Assembly: GCA_051009035.1 (NCBI GenBank)
Contig: JBPCWY010000026.1
Span: forward strand, 1 to 8,494
From: Persebacter sp051009035
Lineage (GTDB): Bacteria; Pseudomonadota; Gammaproteobacteria; Tethybacterales; Persebacteraceae
Direction: 5' to 3'
DNA length: 8,494 bases
This document shows positions 1 through 5,678 of the stretch, piece after piece (the first letter of the stretch is position 1; each line of letters opens with the position of its first letter). The notes below the pieces were generated by a model. The model was given only the letters and a program-made list of their open reading frames with translations, made no database searches and was not told where the DNA came from. A program made the translations under genes and the position numbers.

Positions 1-27
1 TACGAAAAAGGGACCCTGCCGAAAGCG

Positions 28-795
28 GTGCAGGAGATTGCCCCCCCCTCGGACGCGCCCGAAACATGCGTGACGATGAAAGGCGTCAACAAATGGTACG
101 GGGAGTTTCATGTCCTGCGCGACATTAACTTTTCCGTTTGCACTGGCGAGCGCATCGTCATCTGCGGCCCGTCCGGTAGCGGCAAAAGCACGCTCATCCG
201 CTGCTTAAACCGGCTGGAAGAACACCAGGAAGGCAGCATCGTCGTCAACGGCACGGAGCTGGACGACGATATTAAGCACATTGACGAAATTCGCCGCGAA
301 GTCGGAATGGTGTTCCAGCATTTTAACCTGTTTCCGCATTTGACGATTTTGCAAAACCTGACGCTGGCGCCGATTTGGGTGCGCAAGATTCCCAAAAAAG
401 AAGCCGAAGAAACGGCGATGCATTACCTGCATCGGGTGAAAATACCGGAGCAGGCGGACAAATATCCCGGGCAGCTTTCGGGCGGACAGCAGCAGCGGGT
501 CGCCATCGCGCGGTCGCTGTGCATGAAACCGAAAATCATGCTCTTTGACGAGCCGACATCGGCGCTGGACCCGGAAATGATTAAGGAAGTTTTGGATGTG
601 ATGATTGAGCTTGCGCGCGAAGGCATGACGATGCTGTGCGTAACGCACGAAATGGGTTTTGCGCGCACCGTCGCCAACCGCGTCATTTTCATGGACGCCG
701 GGCAGATTGTAGAAGAAAACGAGCCGGAAGAATTCTTCAACAACCCGCAAAACGAGCGCACCAAACTATTCTTAAGCCAAATTTTGTCGCATTAA
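28..795 (+). CDS. aapP: Polar amino acid ABC transporter ATP-binding subunit (AapP/GlnQ family)
   Basis: This is the cytoplasmic ATPase that powers uptake of amino acids by a PAAT-family ABC importer. The 255-residue product is complete in motifs: Walker A GPSGSGKST (47-55), Q-loop Gln97, signature LSGGQ (150-154), Walker B IMLFDEP (170-176), D-loop SALD (178-181) and switch His207. The NKWYGEFHVLRDIN start and the GMVFQHFNLFPHLTILQN segment fit the general L-amino-acid AapP/BztD branch better than plain GlnQ, but the substrate cannot be read from the ATPase. GTG at 28 gives a length close to AapP. The frame stays open to base 1, so the true start may lie off-window; ATG at 76 would cut into the first conserved strand. 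Leu codons lean to CTG more than in napC. The permease and binding-protein genes are not in the window and are probably upstream. The family call is firm, the gene symbol moderate and the start uncertain. Confidence 0.9.
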   Translation: MQEIAPPSDAPETCVTMKGVNKWYGEFHVLRDINFSVCTGERIVICGPSGSGKSTLIRCLNRLEEHQEGSIVVNGTELDDDIKHIDEIRREVGMVFQHFNLFPHLTILQNLTLAPIWVRKIPKKEAEETAMHYLHRVKIPEQADKYPGQLSGGQQQRVAIARSLCMKPKIMLFDEPTSALDPEMIKEVLDVMIELAREGMTMLCVTHEMGFARTVANRVIFMDAGQIVEENEPEEFFNNPQNERTKLFLSQILSH

Positions 796-1041
796 ATTTT
801 CGCGGCGGATTTGTTGCGGCGGACGGCAAACGCGCGGCGCAAAACGCAAAAACCGCGGACGGAAAAACGGCGCGCTTTCCCGCAAGTTTCGCGCCCCGCC
901 CGCCCCGCCGTTTAATGCCCGCGGCAAATCCCGCGATGATTGCGGCAAACATTGCGCCGTTGCGCGTTAATATCCGCGCCGTTTTAATATTCGCAAACTC
1001 GCATTCGCCAACGCGGGCCGGTTAAGCGGTTAAAATTTTTT
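796..1041. other. Intergenic stretch without a recognised gene
   Basis: This begins the 315-base spacer between the ABC ATPase stop and napE. I see no T-tailed hairpin directly behind the ATPase gene. The part from about 800 to 1025 is GC-rich and open in one frame on each strand, which is common in such DNA. Neither translation matches a family I know. GGTTAA occurs three times (1020-1025, 1028-1033, 1061-1066) as the DNA turns AT-rich ahead of the nap promoter. A decayed gene cannot be excluded. Confidence 0.5.
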
Positions 1042-1057
1042 CCGATTCCGGAATTGG
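1042..1057. promoter_or_regulatory. 16-base dyad upstream of the nap promoter, possible operator
   Basis: The core ATTCCGGAAT (1045-1054) is a perfect 10-base palindrome. It extends to CC...GG at the outer ends with one mismatched pair. It has no loop, so a DNA-binding site is more likely than an RNA hairpin. Its centre lies about 26 bases upstream of the putative -35 box, where an activator might sit. It does not match the FNR/DNR consensus TTGAT-N4-ATCAA or an obvious NarL pair. The binding protein is unknown, and chance occurrence is possible. Confidence 0.3.
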
Positions 1058-1075
1058 GCGGGTTAAAAAAACTCC

Positions 1076-1104
1076 TTGACTTTTTTGCCGTTTTGTGCGA
1101 TTAT
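1076..1104 (+). promoter_or_regulatory. Putative sigma70 promoter of the napEDABC operon
   Basis: The -35 box TTGACT (1076-1081) matches five of six consensus bases. After a 17-base spacer comes GATTAT (1099-1104), which matches TATAAT at four of six and is preceded by TGC, an extended -10 element. Only six bases separate the -10 from the napE ATG, so the predicted transcript start falls at or next to the A of the start codon. No FNR-type site is visible, although nap operons are often controlled by oxygen or nitrate. The call rests on consensus match and position only. Confidence 0.55.
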
Positions 1105-1110
1105 TAACGC

Positions 1111-1281
1111 ATGGACTCCGAGACGCGCAATCATAACGAAAATCCGCCGCAAGCGGGCGGGGGCGGCAATTCGCGCGCGGAGGAGATTTCGGCGTTTCTT
1201 TTTGTCGCGGTTTTTTTGGCGCCGGGGCTGAGCGTGGCGCTGGTCGGCAGTTACGGGTTGCTGGTTTGGATTTTGGAATGA
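1111..1281 (+). CDS. napE: NapE, small membrane protein of the periplasmic nitrate reductase operon
   Basis: NapE is a one-helix inner-membrane protein encoded with many periplasmic nitrate reductases; its exact job is not established. The 56-residue product has a polar, glycine-rich N-terminus (1-26) and one hydrophobic helix at about 27-53. The helix ends LSVALVGSYGLLVWILE, the family hallmark (LSVA-VGGYG-VW). It lacks the few residues that often follow in other NapE proteins. The start is the first ATG after the predicted promoter and has no Shine-Dalgarno sequence, consistent with a leaderless message. It is the first gene of the operon, 123 bases before napD. Its short length makes it easy to miss. 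The identification rests on the C-terminal motif and on its place ahead of napD and napA. Confidence 0.85.
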   Translation: MDSETRNHNENPPQAGGGGNSRAEEISAFLFVAVFLAPGLSVALVGSYGLLVWILE

Positions 1282-1404
1282 CGATGCGGCCGCCGGATTT
1301 TTTTTTGCCGAAAATGTCTGAAATTTCGGAAATGTGCGAAAATACGGGAATGTTGAATTCTCCGGCATCATCCCGTTTGCCCGCCGCGCCGCGCGGTTTG
1401 TCCC

Positions 1405-1701
1405 GTGGCTAACGCGCGCCGCGGGTTTTTGCGCCGCGCCGCCGGTTTGGACGCGCCGTCCGCCGCCGTTGCCGGAGTCGTCGTGCGCGCTTTGCCGCGG
1501 CATTTTGCGGAAGTTTCCGCCGCTATTTCCGCCATGCCGAATGTTGAAATTCCCTGGCAATCGGCGGACGCGGGAAAAATCGCCGTTGTGCTGGAAGCGG
1601 ACGGGGACGAAGCGGTGTTGCGCCAAATTGAAAGCATAAGCGCGTTGCGCGGCGTTGTCGCGGCGGATTTGTCTTACGCCGGAAACGGGGATTTTCTCTG
1701 A
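1405..1701 (+). CDS. napD: NapD, chaperone for the NapA Tat signal peptide
   Basis: NapD is a small cytoplasmic ferredoxin-fold protein. In characterised systems it binds the twin-arginine signal peptide of NapA and holds back export until the cofactors are inserted. The 98-residue product shows the family pattern: strand AGVVVRALP (23-31), a helix, then MPNVEI (44-49), GKIAVVLEA (57-65) and a closing LRGVVAADLSYAG. The preferred start is GTG at 1405. The only upstream in-frame stop is at 1354-1356 and no ATG or GTG lies between them. No clear ribosome site precedes it. The N-terminus ANARRGFLRRAAG is an oddity: it resembles a twin-arginine motif and the start of NapF proteins. The TGA overlaps the napA ATG by one base (ATGGA context TGATGG), implying coupled translation of chaperone and client. 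Family assignment is good; the exact N-terminus is less sure. Confidence 0.85.
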   Translation: MANARRGFLRRAAGLDAPSAAVAGVVVRALPRHFAEVSAAISAMPNVEIPWQSADAGKIAVVLEADGDEAVLRQIESISALRGVVAADLSYAGNGDFL

Positions 1702-4184
1702 TGGACCGCCGCGCGTTCTTAAAAATGCAGGCGACGGGCGCGGCATTAGCCGCCGCCGGCGCGCCGGGTGCGCAAGCCGCAAACATCGCGACCGCCGGCA
1801 GCGACACGAAAATTAAATGGTCCAAAGCGCCGTGCCGTTTTTGCGGCACCGGCTGTTCGGTGATGGTCGGCGTCAAAAACGGGCGCATCGCCGCCACGCA
1901 CGGCGACCCGCACTCGCCGGTCAACCGCGGATTAAACTGCGTCAAAGGATATTTTCTTTCCAAAATCATGAGCGGCGAAGACCGCCTGACGACTCCGTTG
2001 CTGCGCATGAAAAACGGGCGGTTTGACAAAAACGGCGAATTTGAACCGGTGTCGTGGGACGCGGCGTTTACGATTATGGCGGAAAAATTTAGACAAGCAT
2101 TGCGCGACAAAGGCCCGTCGGGAGTGGGCATGTTCGGTTCCGGGCAATGGACGATTTGGGAGGGATACGCGGCGTTAAAATTATTCAAGGCGGGCTTTCG
2201 TTCCAACAACATTGACCCCAACGCGCGCCACTGCATGGCGTCCGCGGCGGCGGCGTTTGTCCGCAGCTTCGGCATTGACGAGCCGATGGGCTGCTACGAC
2301 GACATAGAGCATGCGGACGCTTTCGTGCTGTGGGGTTCCAATATGGCGGAGATGCATCCGATTTTGTGGACGCGGGTCGCCGACCGCCGCCTGTCGCATC
2401 CGCATGTCAAGGTCGCCGTCCTTTCGGTGTTTGAACACCGCAGTTTTGATTTGGCGGACATGCCGATGGTGATGAAGCCGCATGCCGACATGTTGATTTT
2501 AAATTACATCGCCAACCACATTATCCAAAGCGGCAAAGCGGACGAAAGTTTTATCCGCAAGCACGCCGGATTCCGCCGCGCCAACGCCGACATCGGCTAC
2601 GGGTTGCGCCCCGAACATCCGCTGGAGCAAGCGGCAAAAAACGCGAAAGACCCGGGCGGCTCCGCGCCGATGAGTTACGAAGAATACGCCCGTTTTGTTT
2701 CCGAATACACATTGCAACGGGCGGCGGAAGGCAGCGGCGTTTCCGAAAAACGGCTGCGCGAATTGGCGGAATTATACGCCGCGCCGGAGGTTAAAATCAT
2801 GTCGTTTTGGACGATGGGTTTTAACCAAAATGTGCGCGGCGTTTGGTGCAACCACGCTTTATACAATTTGCATTTGCTGACCGGCAAAATCGCGTCTCCG
2901 GGCAATTCGCCGTTTTCGTTAACCGGGCAGCCGTCCGCCTGCGGCACGGCGCGCGAAGTCGGCACTTTTTCGCACCGCCTGCCCGCCGACATGGTGGTGT
3001 CCAACCCCGAACACCGCGCGTTTGCCGAGCGGCAGTGGCGGATTCCGCCGGGCGTGATTAACCCGAAACCGGGCTGGCACGCCGTGCAGCAAAACCGCAT
3101 GCTGGCGGACGGAAAATTAAACGCGTATTGGATTCAAGTCAACAACAATTTGCAGGCGGCGGCGAATTTGCTGGAAGAAGGATGGCGCGGCTACCGCCGT
3201 CCGGACAATTTTATCGTCGTCTCGGACGCGTATCCGACGGTGACGGCGCAAGCCGCGGATTTGGTTTTGCCCGCGGCGATGTGGGTGGAAAAAGAAGGCG
3301 CTTACGGCAACGCCGAGCGGCGGACGCAATTTTGGCGGGAGCTGGTTTCGCCCCCCGGCGAAGCAAAATCGGATTTGTGGCAGATTGTAGAATTTTCCAA
3401 ATACTTCGCCGCCGAAGACATTTGGAGCGCGGACATTTTGGACGCCCATCCGTCTTACAAAGGCAAAACGGCGTTTGAGATTTTGTTCGCCAACGGCGTG
3501 GCGGACCGCTATCCGCTGGCGGACATCCCCGAAGATTACGCCAACCACGAATCGGAATCGTTCGGGTTTTACCTGCAAAAAGGATTGTTTGAAGAATACG
3601 CGGCGTTTGGGCGGGGCAAAGGCCACGACCTCGCCGATTTTGAAACCTACCACCGCAACCGCGGTTTGCGCTGGCCCGCCCCCGGCGGCAAAGAAACGGC
3701 GTGGCGGTATAACGCAAAATACGATTCTTACGCAAGCGGCGGGGGCGTGGATTTTTACGGGCGGGCGGACCGGCGCGCGCTTATTTTTGCCGCGCCTTAC
3801 GAGCCGCCCGCCGAGTCGCCGGACGGCGAATATCCGTTTTGGCTTACCACCGGAAGGGTTTTGGAGCATTGGCATTCCGGCTCCATGACGCGCCGCGTGC
3901 CGGAGCTTTACAAAGCGTTTCCGGATGCGCTGGCGTATCTGAATCCGGACGACGCCGAACAAGCCGGTTTGCGGCGGGGCGATGAAATACTGGTGGAATC
4001 GCGGCGCGGCGGGATTCGCACCCGGGTGGAAACGCGGGGCAGAAACAAAATGCCGCCGGGAGTCGTGTTTGTGCCGTGGTTTGACGCCGGACAATTAATT
4101 AACAAAGCGACTTTGGACGCGACCGACCCGATTTCCAAACAAACGGATTTTAAAAAATGCGCCGTCCGCATCGTCAAAGTTTAA
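1701..4184 (+). CDS. napA: NapA, periplasmic nitrate reductase catalytic subunit
   Basis: NapA reduces nitrate to nitrite in the periplasm at a Mo-bis-MGD centre, using electrons from NapB. The 827-residue length is normal for the family. The N-terminus MDRRAFLKMQ is a clear Tat motif, followed by a hydrophobic region; cleavage is likely after AQA at about residue 26. The 4Fe-4S cluster ligands are Cys45, Cys48, Cys52 and Cys80 (CRFCGTGC ... NRGLNCVKGYFLSK), with the electron-transfer lysine Lys82 next to them. The molybdenum ligand is Cys178 in DPNARHCMASA. The C-terminal cofactor-binding domain is intact and ends DFKKCAVRIVKV. A GGGGA (1687-1691) ten bases before the ATG can serve as ribosome site. 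The last 28 bases are shared with napB. All key residues are present, so the enzyme is expected to be active. NasA and NarG relatives lack this combination of Tat signal and nap neighbours. Confidence 0.98.
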   Translation: MDRRAFLKMQATGAALAAAGAPGAQAANIATAGSDTKIKWSKAPCRFCGTGCSVMVGVKNGRIAATHGDPHSPVNRGLNCVKGYFLSKIMSGEDRLTTPLLRMKNGRFDKNGEFEPVSWDAAFTIMAEKFRQALRDKGPSGVGMFGSGQWTIWEGYAALKLFKAGFRSNNIDPNARHCMASAAAAFVRSFGIDEPMGCYDDIEHADAFVLWGSNMAEMHPILWTRVADRRLSHPHVKVAVLSVFEHRSFDLADMPMVMKPHADMLILNYIANHIIQSGKADESFIRKHAGFRRANADIGYGLRPEHPLEQAAKNAKDPGGSAPMSYEEYARFVSEYTLQRAAEGSGVSEKRLRELAELYAAPEVKIMSFWTMGFNQNVRGVWCNHALYNLHLLTGKIASPGNSPFSLTGQPSACGTAREVGTFSHRLPADMVVSNPEHRAFAERQWRIPPGVINPKPGWHAVQQNRMLADGKLNAYWIQVNNNLQAAANLLEEGWRGYRRPDNFIVVSDAYPTVTAQAADLVLPAAMWVEKEGAYGNAERRTQFWRELVSPPGEAKSDLWQIVEFSKYFAAEDIWSADILDAHPSYKGKTAFEILFANGVADRYPLADIPEDYANHESESFGFYLQKGLFEEYAAFGRGKGHDLADFETYHRNRGLRWPAPGGKETAWRYNAKYDSYASGGGVDFYGRADRRALIFAAPYEPPAESPDGEYPFWLTTGRVLEHWHSGSMTRRVPELYKAFPDALAYLNPDDAEQAGLRRGDEILVESRRGGIRTRVETRGRNKMPPGVVFVPWFDAGQLINKATLDATDPISKQTDFKKCAVRIVKV

Positions 4185-4591
4185 CCTGCAAAGCGCTGGT
4201 TTGCGCGGCGCTTGTTTTTTGCGCGGCGCCGCATGCCCGCGTTGAAGGGTTGCGCAACGCGCCGGTTGATTCTTCCGCCGCGCCGCCGCCGACCGCCGCG
4301 CCGGCGGACGAAGAGCGGCGGCGGGTGCGCAACTATCCCGAACAGCCGCCGGTGATTCCGCACGGCATCCGCGGCTACCAGGTGGATTTGCGTTTTAATA
4401 AATGTTTGGAATGCCATTCGCGCCAAAACGCGCCGGCGGCGGGCGCGCCGATGGCGAGTGTGACGCATTTTATGGACGCCGATTTTCAAGTATTAACCGA
4501 AGTGTCGCCGCGCCGTTATTTTTGCACGCAGTGCCATGTGCCGCAAACCCGCGCCGTGCCGCCGGTGCCGAATACTTTTCGCGGGCAATGA
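4157..4591 (+). CDS. napB: NapB, diheme cytochrome c subunit of periplasmic nitrate reductase
   Basis: NapB is the periplasmic electron-transfer subunit that accepts electrons from NapC and passes them to NapA. The 144-residue product begins with a Sec-type signal (basic MRRPHRQ, then a hydrophobic core to about residue 24). Two CxxCH heme sites follow: CLECH (83-87) and CTQCH (123-127). His69 (IPHGI) and His104 (VTHFMD) stand where the distal heme ligands occur in the family. The VPPVPNTF ending is typical. ATG 4157 is the only sensible start: the next in-frame Met is at residue 99, beyond the first heme. The gene therefore overlaps the end of napA by 28 bases, which is longer than the usual 1-4 base coupling. 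Its TGA overlaps the napC ATG by four bases. Identification is firm. Confidence 0.95.
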   Translation: MRRPHRQSLTCKALVCAALVFCAAPHARVEGLRNAPVDSSAAPPPTAAPADEERRRVRNYPEQPPVIPHGIRGYQVDLRFNKCLECHSRQNAPAAGAPMASVTHFMDADFQVLTEVSPRRYFCTQCHVPQTRAVPPVPNTFRGQ

Positions 4592-5244
4592 AATATTTGC
4601 GGGCGGCGGCGGCATGGATTTGGCGGCCCTTGAACCGCCCCGCCGCGCATTTAAGTTTGGGCGTATTGGCGGGCGGCGGTTTTATTATGGGCGTTTTGTT
4701 TTGGGGCGGATTTAACACCGCGCTGGAATGGACGAACACGGAAAAATTTTGCGTGTCCTGCCACGAAATGCGGAACAATGTTTACGCGGAATTAAAACGG
4801 ACGATTCATTATTCCAACCGCTCCGGAGTGCGCGCGACTTGTCCGGACTGCCATGTGCCGCACCAGTGGGGCGATAAAATCGCGCGCAAGGTTAAAGCGA
4901 CGAAAGAAGTTTGGGGCTGGGTTTTCGGCGTGGTGGATACGCGCGAAAAATTTGAAGCGCACCGGCTGGCGATGGCGGAGCGCGAATGGCGGCGCATGGA
5001 AAACAACGATTCTTTGGAATGCCGCAACTGCCACGATTTTCAAAGCATGGATTTTACGCTACAAAAACCGCGCGCCGCCGCCGCGCACCGGCTGGGTTTG
5101 GAGGAAGAAGGCAAAACATGCATTTCGTGCCACAAAGGAATCGCGCATGAACTTCCCGACCCGGGCGCGAATCCCGTTGCCGGACAAAACGGTTTTTCAC
5201 ACGCTTGGCAATTTTCTTCGGCAAACCGCCCGCAGCGGGAATAA
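4588..5244 (+). CDS. napC: NapC, membrane-anchored tetraheme quinol dehydrogenase (NapC/NirT family)
   Basis: NapC oxidises membrane quinol and delivers electrons to NapB in the periplasm. The 218-residue product has one N-terminal membrane anchor (about 23-45) and four CxxCH heme sites: CVSCH (55-59), CPDCH (85-89), CRNCH (145-149) and CISCH (178-182). The spacing and the stretches EMRNNVYAELKRT and THYS-like IHYSNRSG are those of NapC/NirT/NrfH proteins. A tail of about 36 residues follows the last heme. The frame runs open further upstream to 4402, but ATG 4588 is preferred: it overlaps the napB stop as ATGA and places the basic N-terminus just before the helix. It is the last gene of the operon. 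NapG and NapH, the alternative quinol branch, are absent, so NapC is the likely sole electron entry. Its position directly behind napB makes NapC more likely than NirT. Confidence 0.95.
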   Translation: MKYLRAAAAWIWRPLNRPAAHLSLGVLAGGGFIMGVLFWGGFNTALEWTNTEKFCVSCHEMRNNVYAELKRTIHYSNRSGVRATCPDCHVPHQWGDKIARKVKATKEVWGWVFGVVDTREKFEAHRLAMAEREWRRMENNDSLECRNCHDFQSMDFTLQKPRAAAAHRLGLEEEGKTCISCHKGIAHELPDPGANPVAGQNGFSHAWQFSSANRPQRE

Positions 5245-5263
5245 ACTTGCGCGCGTTTTTTTT

Positions 5264-5298
5264 CGCGCGATACTTCCGCGCGATATTTCCGCCATTTC
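5264..5298 (+). repeat. 13-base tandem repeat, about 2.7 copies
   Basis: CGCGCGATACTTC (5264-5276) is followed at once by CGCGCGATATTTC (5277-5289), with one difference. A shortened third unit, CGCCATTTC, lies at 5290-5298. The third unit runs into the left arm of the adjacent inverted repeat. The array lies just downstream of the napC stop, outside coding sequence. Its role is unknown; replication slippage is a sufficient explanation. Confidence 0.6.
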
Positions 5299-5393
5299 CG
5301 CGAAAGCGGGAATCCAAAATGCCGGGCATTGTTGCAGGATTGGATTATTGATTTGCCGAAGTTTGTTTTTTGGATTCCCGTTTTCGCGGGAAT
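5294..5393. repeat. MITE/REP-like inverted-repeat element
   Basis: The left arm (5294-5319) and right arm (5368-5393) are 26 bases each and reverse complements with two mismatches, around a 48-base centre. Each arm is itself a short palindrome: the right arm has a 7-base stem ATTCCCG/CGGGAAT with a six-base loop, and the left arm has the same with one mismatch. The motif GCGGGAATCC is of the kind dispersed in many proteobacterial genomes, for example the Neisseria dRS3 type with ATTCCC...GGGAAT. No transposase is present. A paired REP (BIME-like) or a small non-autonomous element fits. It could also stop or stabilise the nap transcript. Copies elsewhere in the genome cannot be seen from here. 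Confidence 0.55.
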
Positions 5394-5461
5394 GATGAAT
5401 TAGGATGAATAAATCCGCGGGTAATTTTTACGGCGTGGAATTTTGCATTAAATAATTTCAT

Positions 5462-5501
5462 AAAAAAACGGGCGCGGCGTATAAATATTCCCCGCGGTTT
5501 T
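5462..5501. terminator. Weak possible bidirectional terminator hairpin
   Basis: CGCGG (5473-5477) pairs with CCGCG (5492-5496) around a 14-base AT-rich loop. On the minus strand the stem is followed by CCCG and then a T7 run (A7 at 5462-5468 on the + strand). On the + strand it is followed by GTTTT. This shape, with an A-run on one side and a T-run on the other, suits a convergent pair. The stem is short, and on the minus side the T-run starts four bases away. It lies about 165 bases past the argG stop. Confidence 0.3.
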
Positions 5502-5537
5502 AATTGGCGGAAAATATTTCGTAAAAATGGATTGCAT

Positions 5538-5568
5538 GTTTTGCCCGGTTTTTCGGCAAAACTTTTTT
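5538..5568 (+). terminator. Intrinsic terminator of the nap operon
   Basis: GTTTTGCC (5538-5545) and GGCAAAAC (5555-5562) form a perfect 8-base stem around a nine-base loop. A run of six T follows directly (5563-5568), the standard form of a rho-independent terminator on the + strand. On the minus strand the hairpin has no T-tail, so it should act only on transcripts from the nap side. It lies about 290 bases past the napC stop, behind the inverted-repeat element. The stem has only four G-C pairs, so strength may be moderate. Confidence 0.65.
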
Positions 5569-5638
5569 ACTTGTCCGGTAAATTTGTGTTGTAAATTATT
5601 TTTGGCGGGGATAAAATTTTGCGCGTTTTTTTTTGCGG

Positions 5639-5678
5639 CGGCGCGGGTGAAATCCGCCCGTTAAGTCCGCCCGCGCCG
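5639..5678. repeat. GC-rich hairpin spanning the argG stop codon
   Basis: CGGCGCGGG (5639-5647) and CCCGCGCCG (5670-5678) form a perfect 9-base, all G-C stem around a 22-base loop that contains the argG stop codon (5661-5663). On the minus strand the stem is followed by CCGC and an A-run, so it is not an intrinsic terminator for argG. A role in protecting the mRNA 3' end is possible. On the + strand it is followed by TTTT and might weakly stop read-through from nap. Confidence 0.4.

Larger units (their letters stand above)
5245..5660. other. Convergent intergenic region between napC and argG
   Basis: This 416-base spacer separates two operons that run toward each other. I see no coding sequence with family features. 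It starts with a short CG palindrome around a T8 run (5250-5269), then a tandem repeat, an inverted-repeat element, and an AT-rich part with three candidate hairpins described separately. T8 (5256-5263) and T9 (5626-5634) each follow a TTGCGCG or TTTGCGCG stretch, so the two edges of the spacer resemble each other. No promoter is expected in a convergent spacer and none stands out. Confidence 0.6.

Noticed and set aside
205..750. 181-codon and 113-codon frames antisense to the ABC ATPase gene
   Set aside because: The sense strand encodes a complete ATPase with all motifs; the antisense products have no recognisable features.
1298..1306. T9 run as a phase-variation switch for napD
   Set aside because: Shifting the frame by one or two bases leads to early stops and does not join any frame to napD.
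1063..1782. 239-codon minus-strand frame across napE, napD and the start of napA
   Set aside because: It is Arg/Ala-rich, low in complexity and lies opposite three recognised nap genes.
3117..4094. 325-codon open frame antisense to napA
   Set aside because: It mirrors codon periodicity of the GC-rich napA gene, is rich in Arg, Val and Phe, has no family features, and napA is intact with all key residues.
4402..4587. N-terminal extension of napC to 4402
   Set aside because: It would read through napB in another frame. ATG 4588 overlaps the napB stop and gives a normal NapC N-terminus.
5250..5269. CGCGCG-T8-CGCGCG as terminator directly behind napC
   Set aside because: The T-run is the loop, not the tail. 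The six-base arms are self-complementary CG repeats, with no T-run after them.
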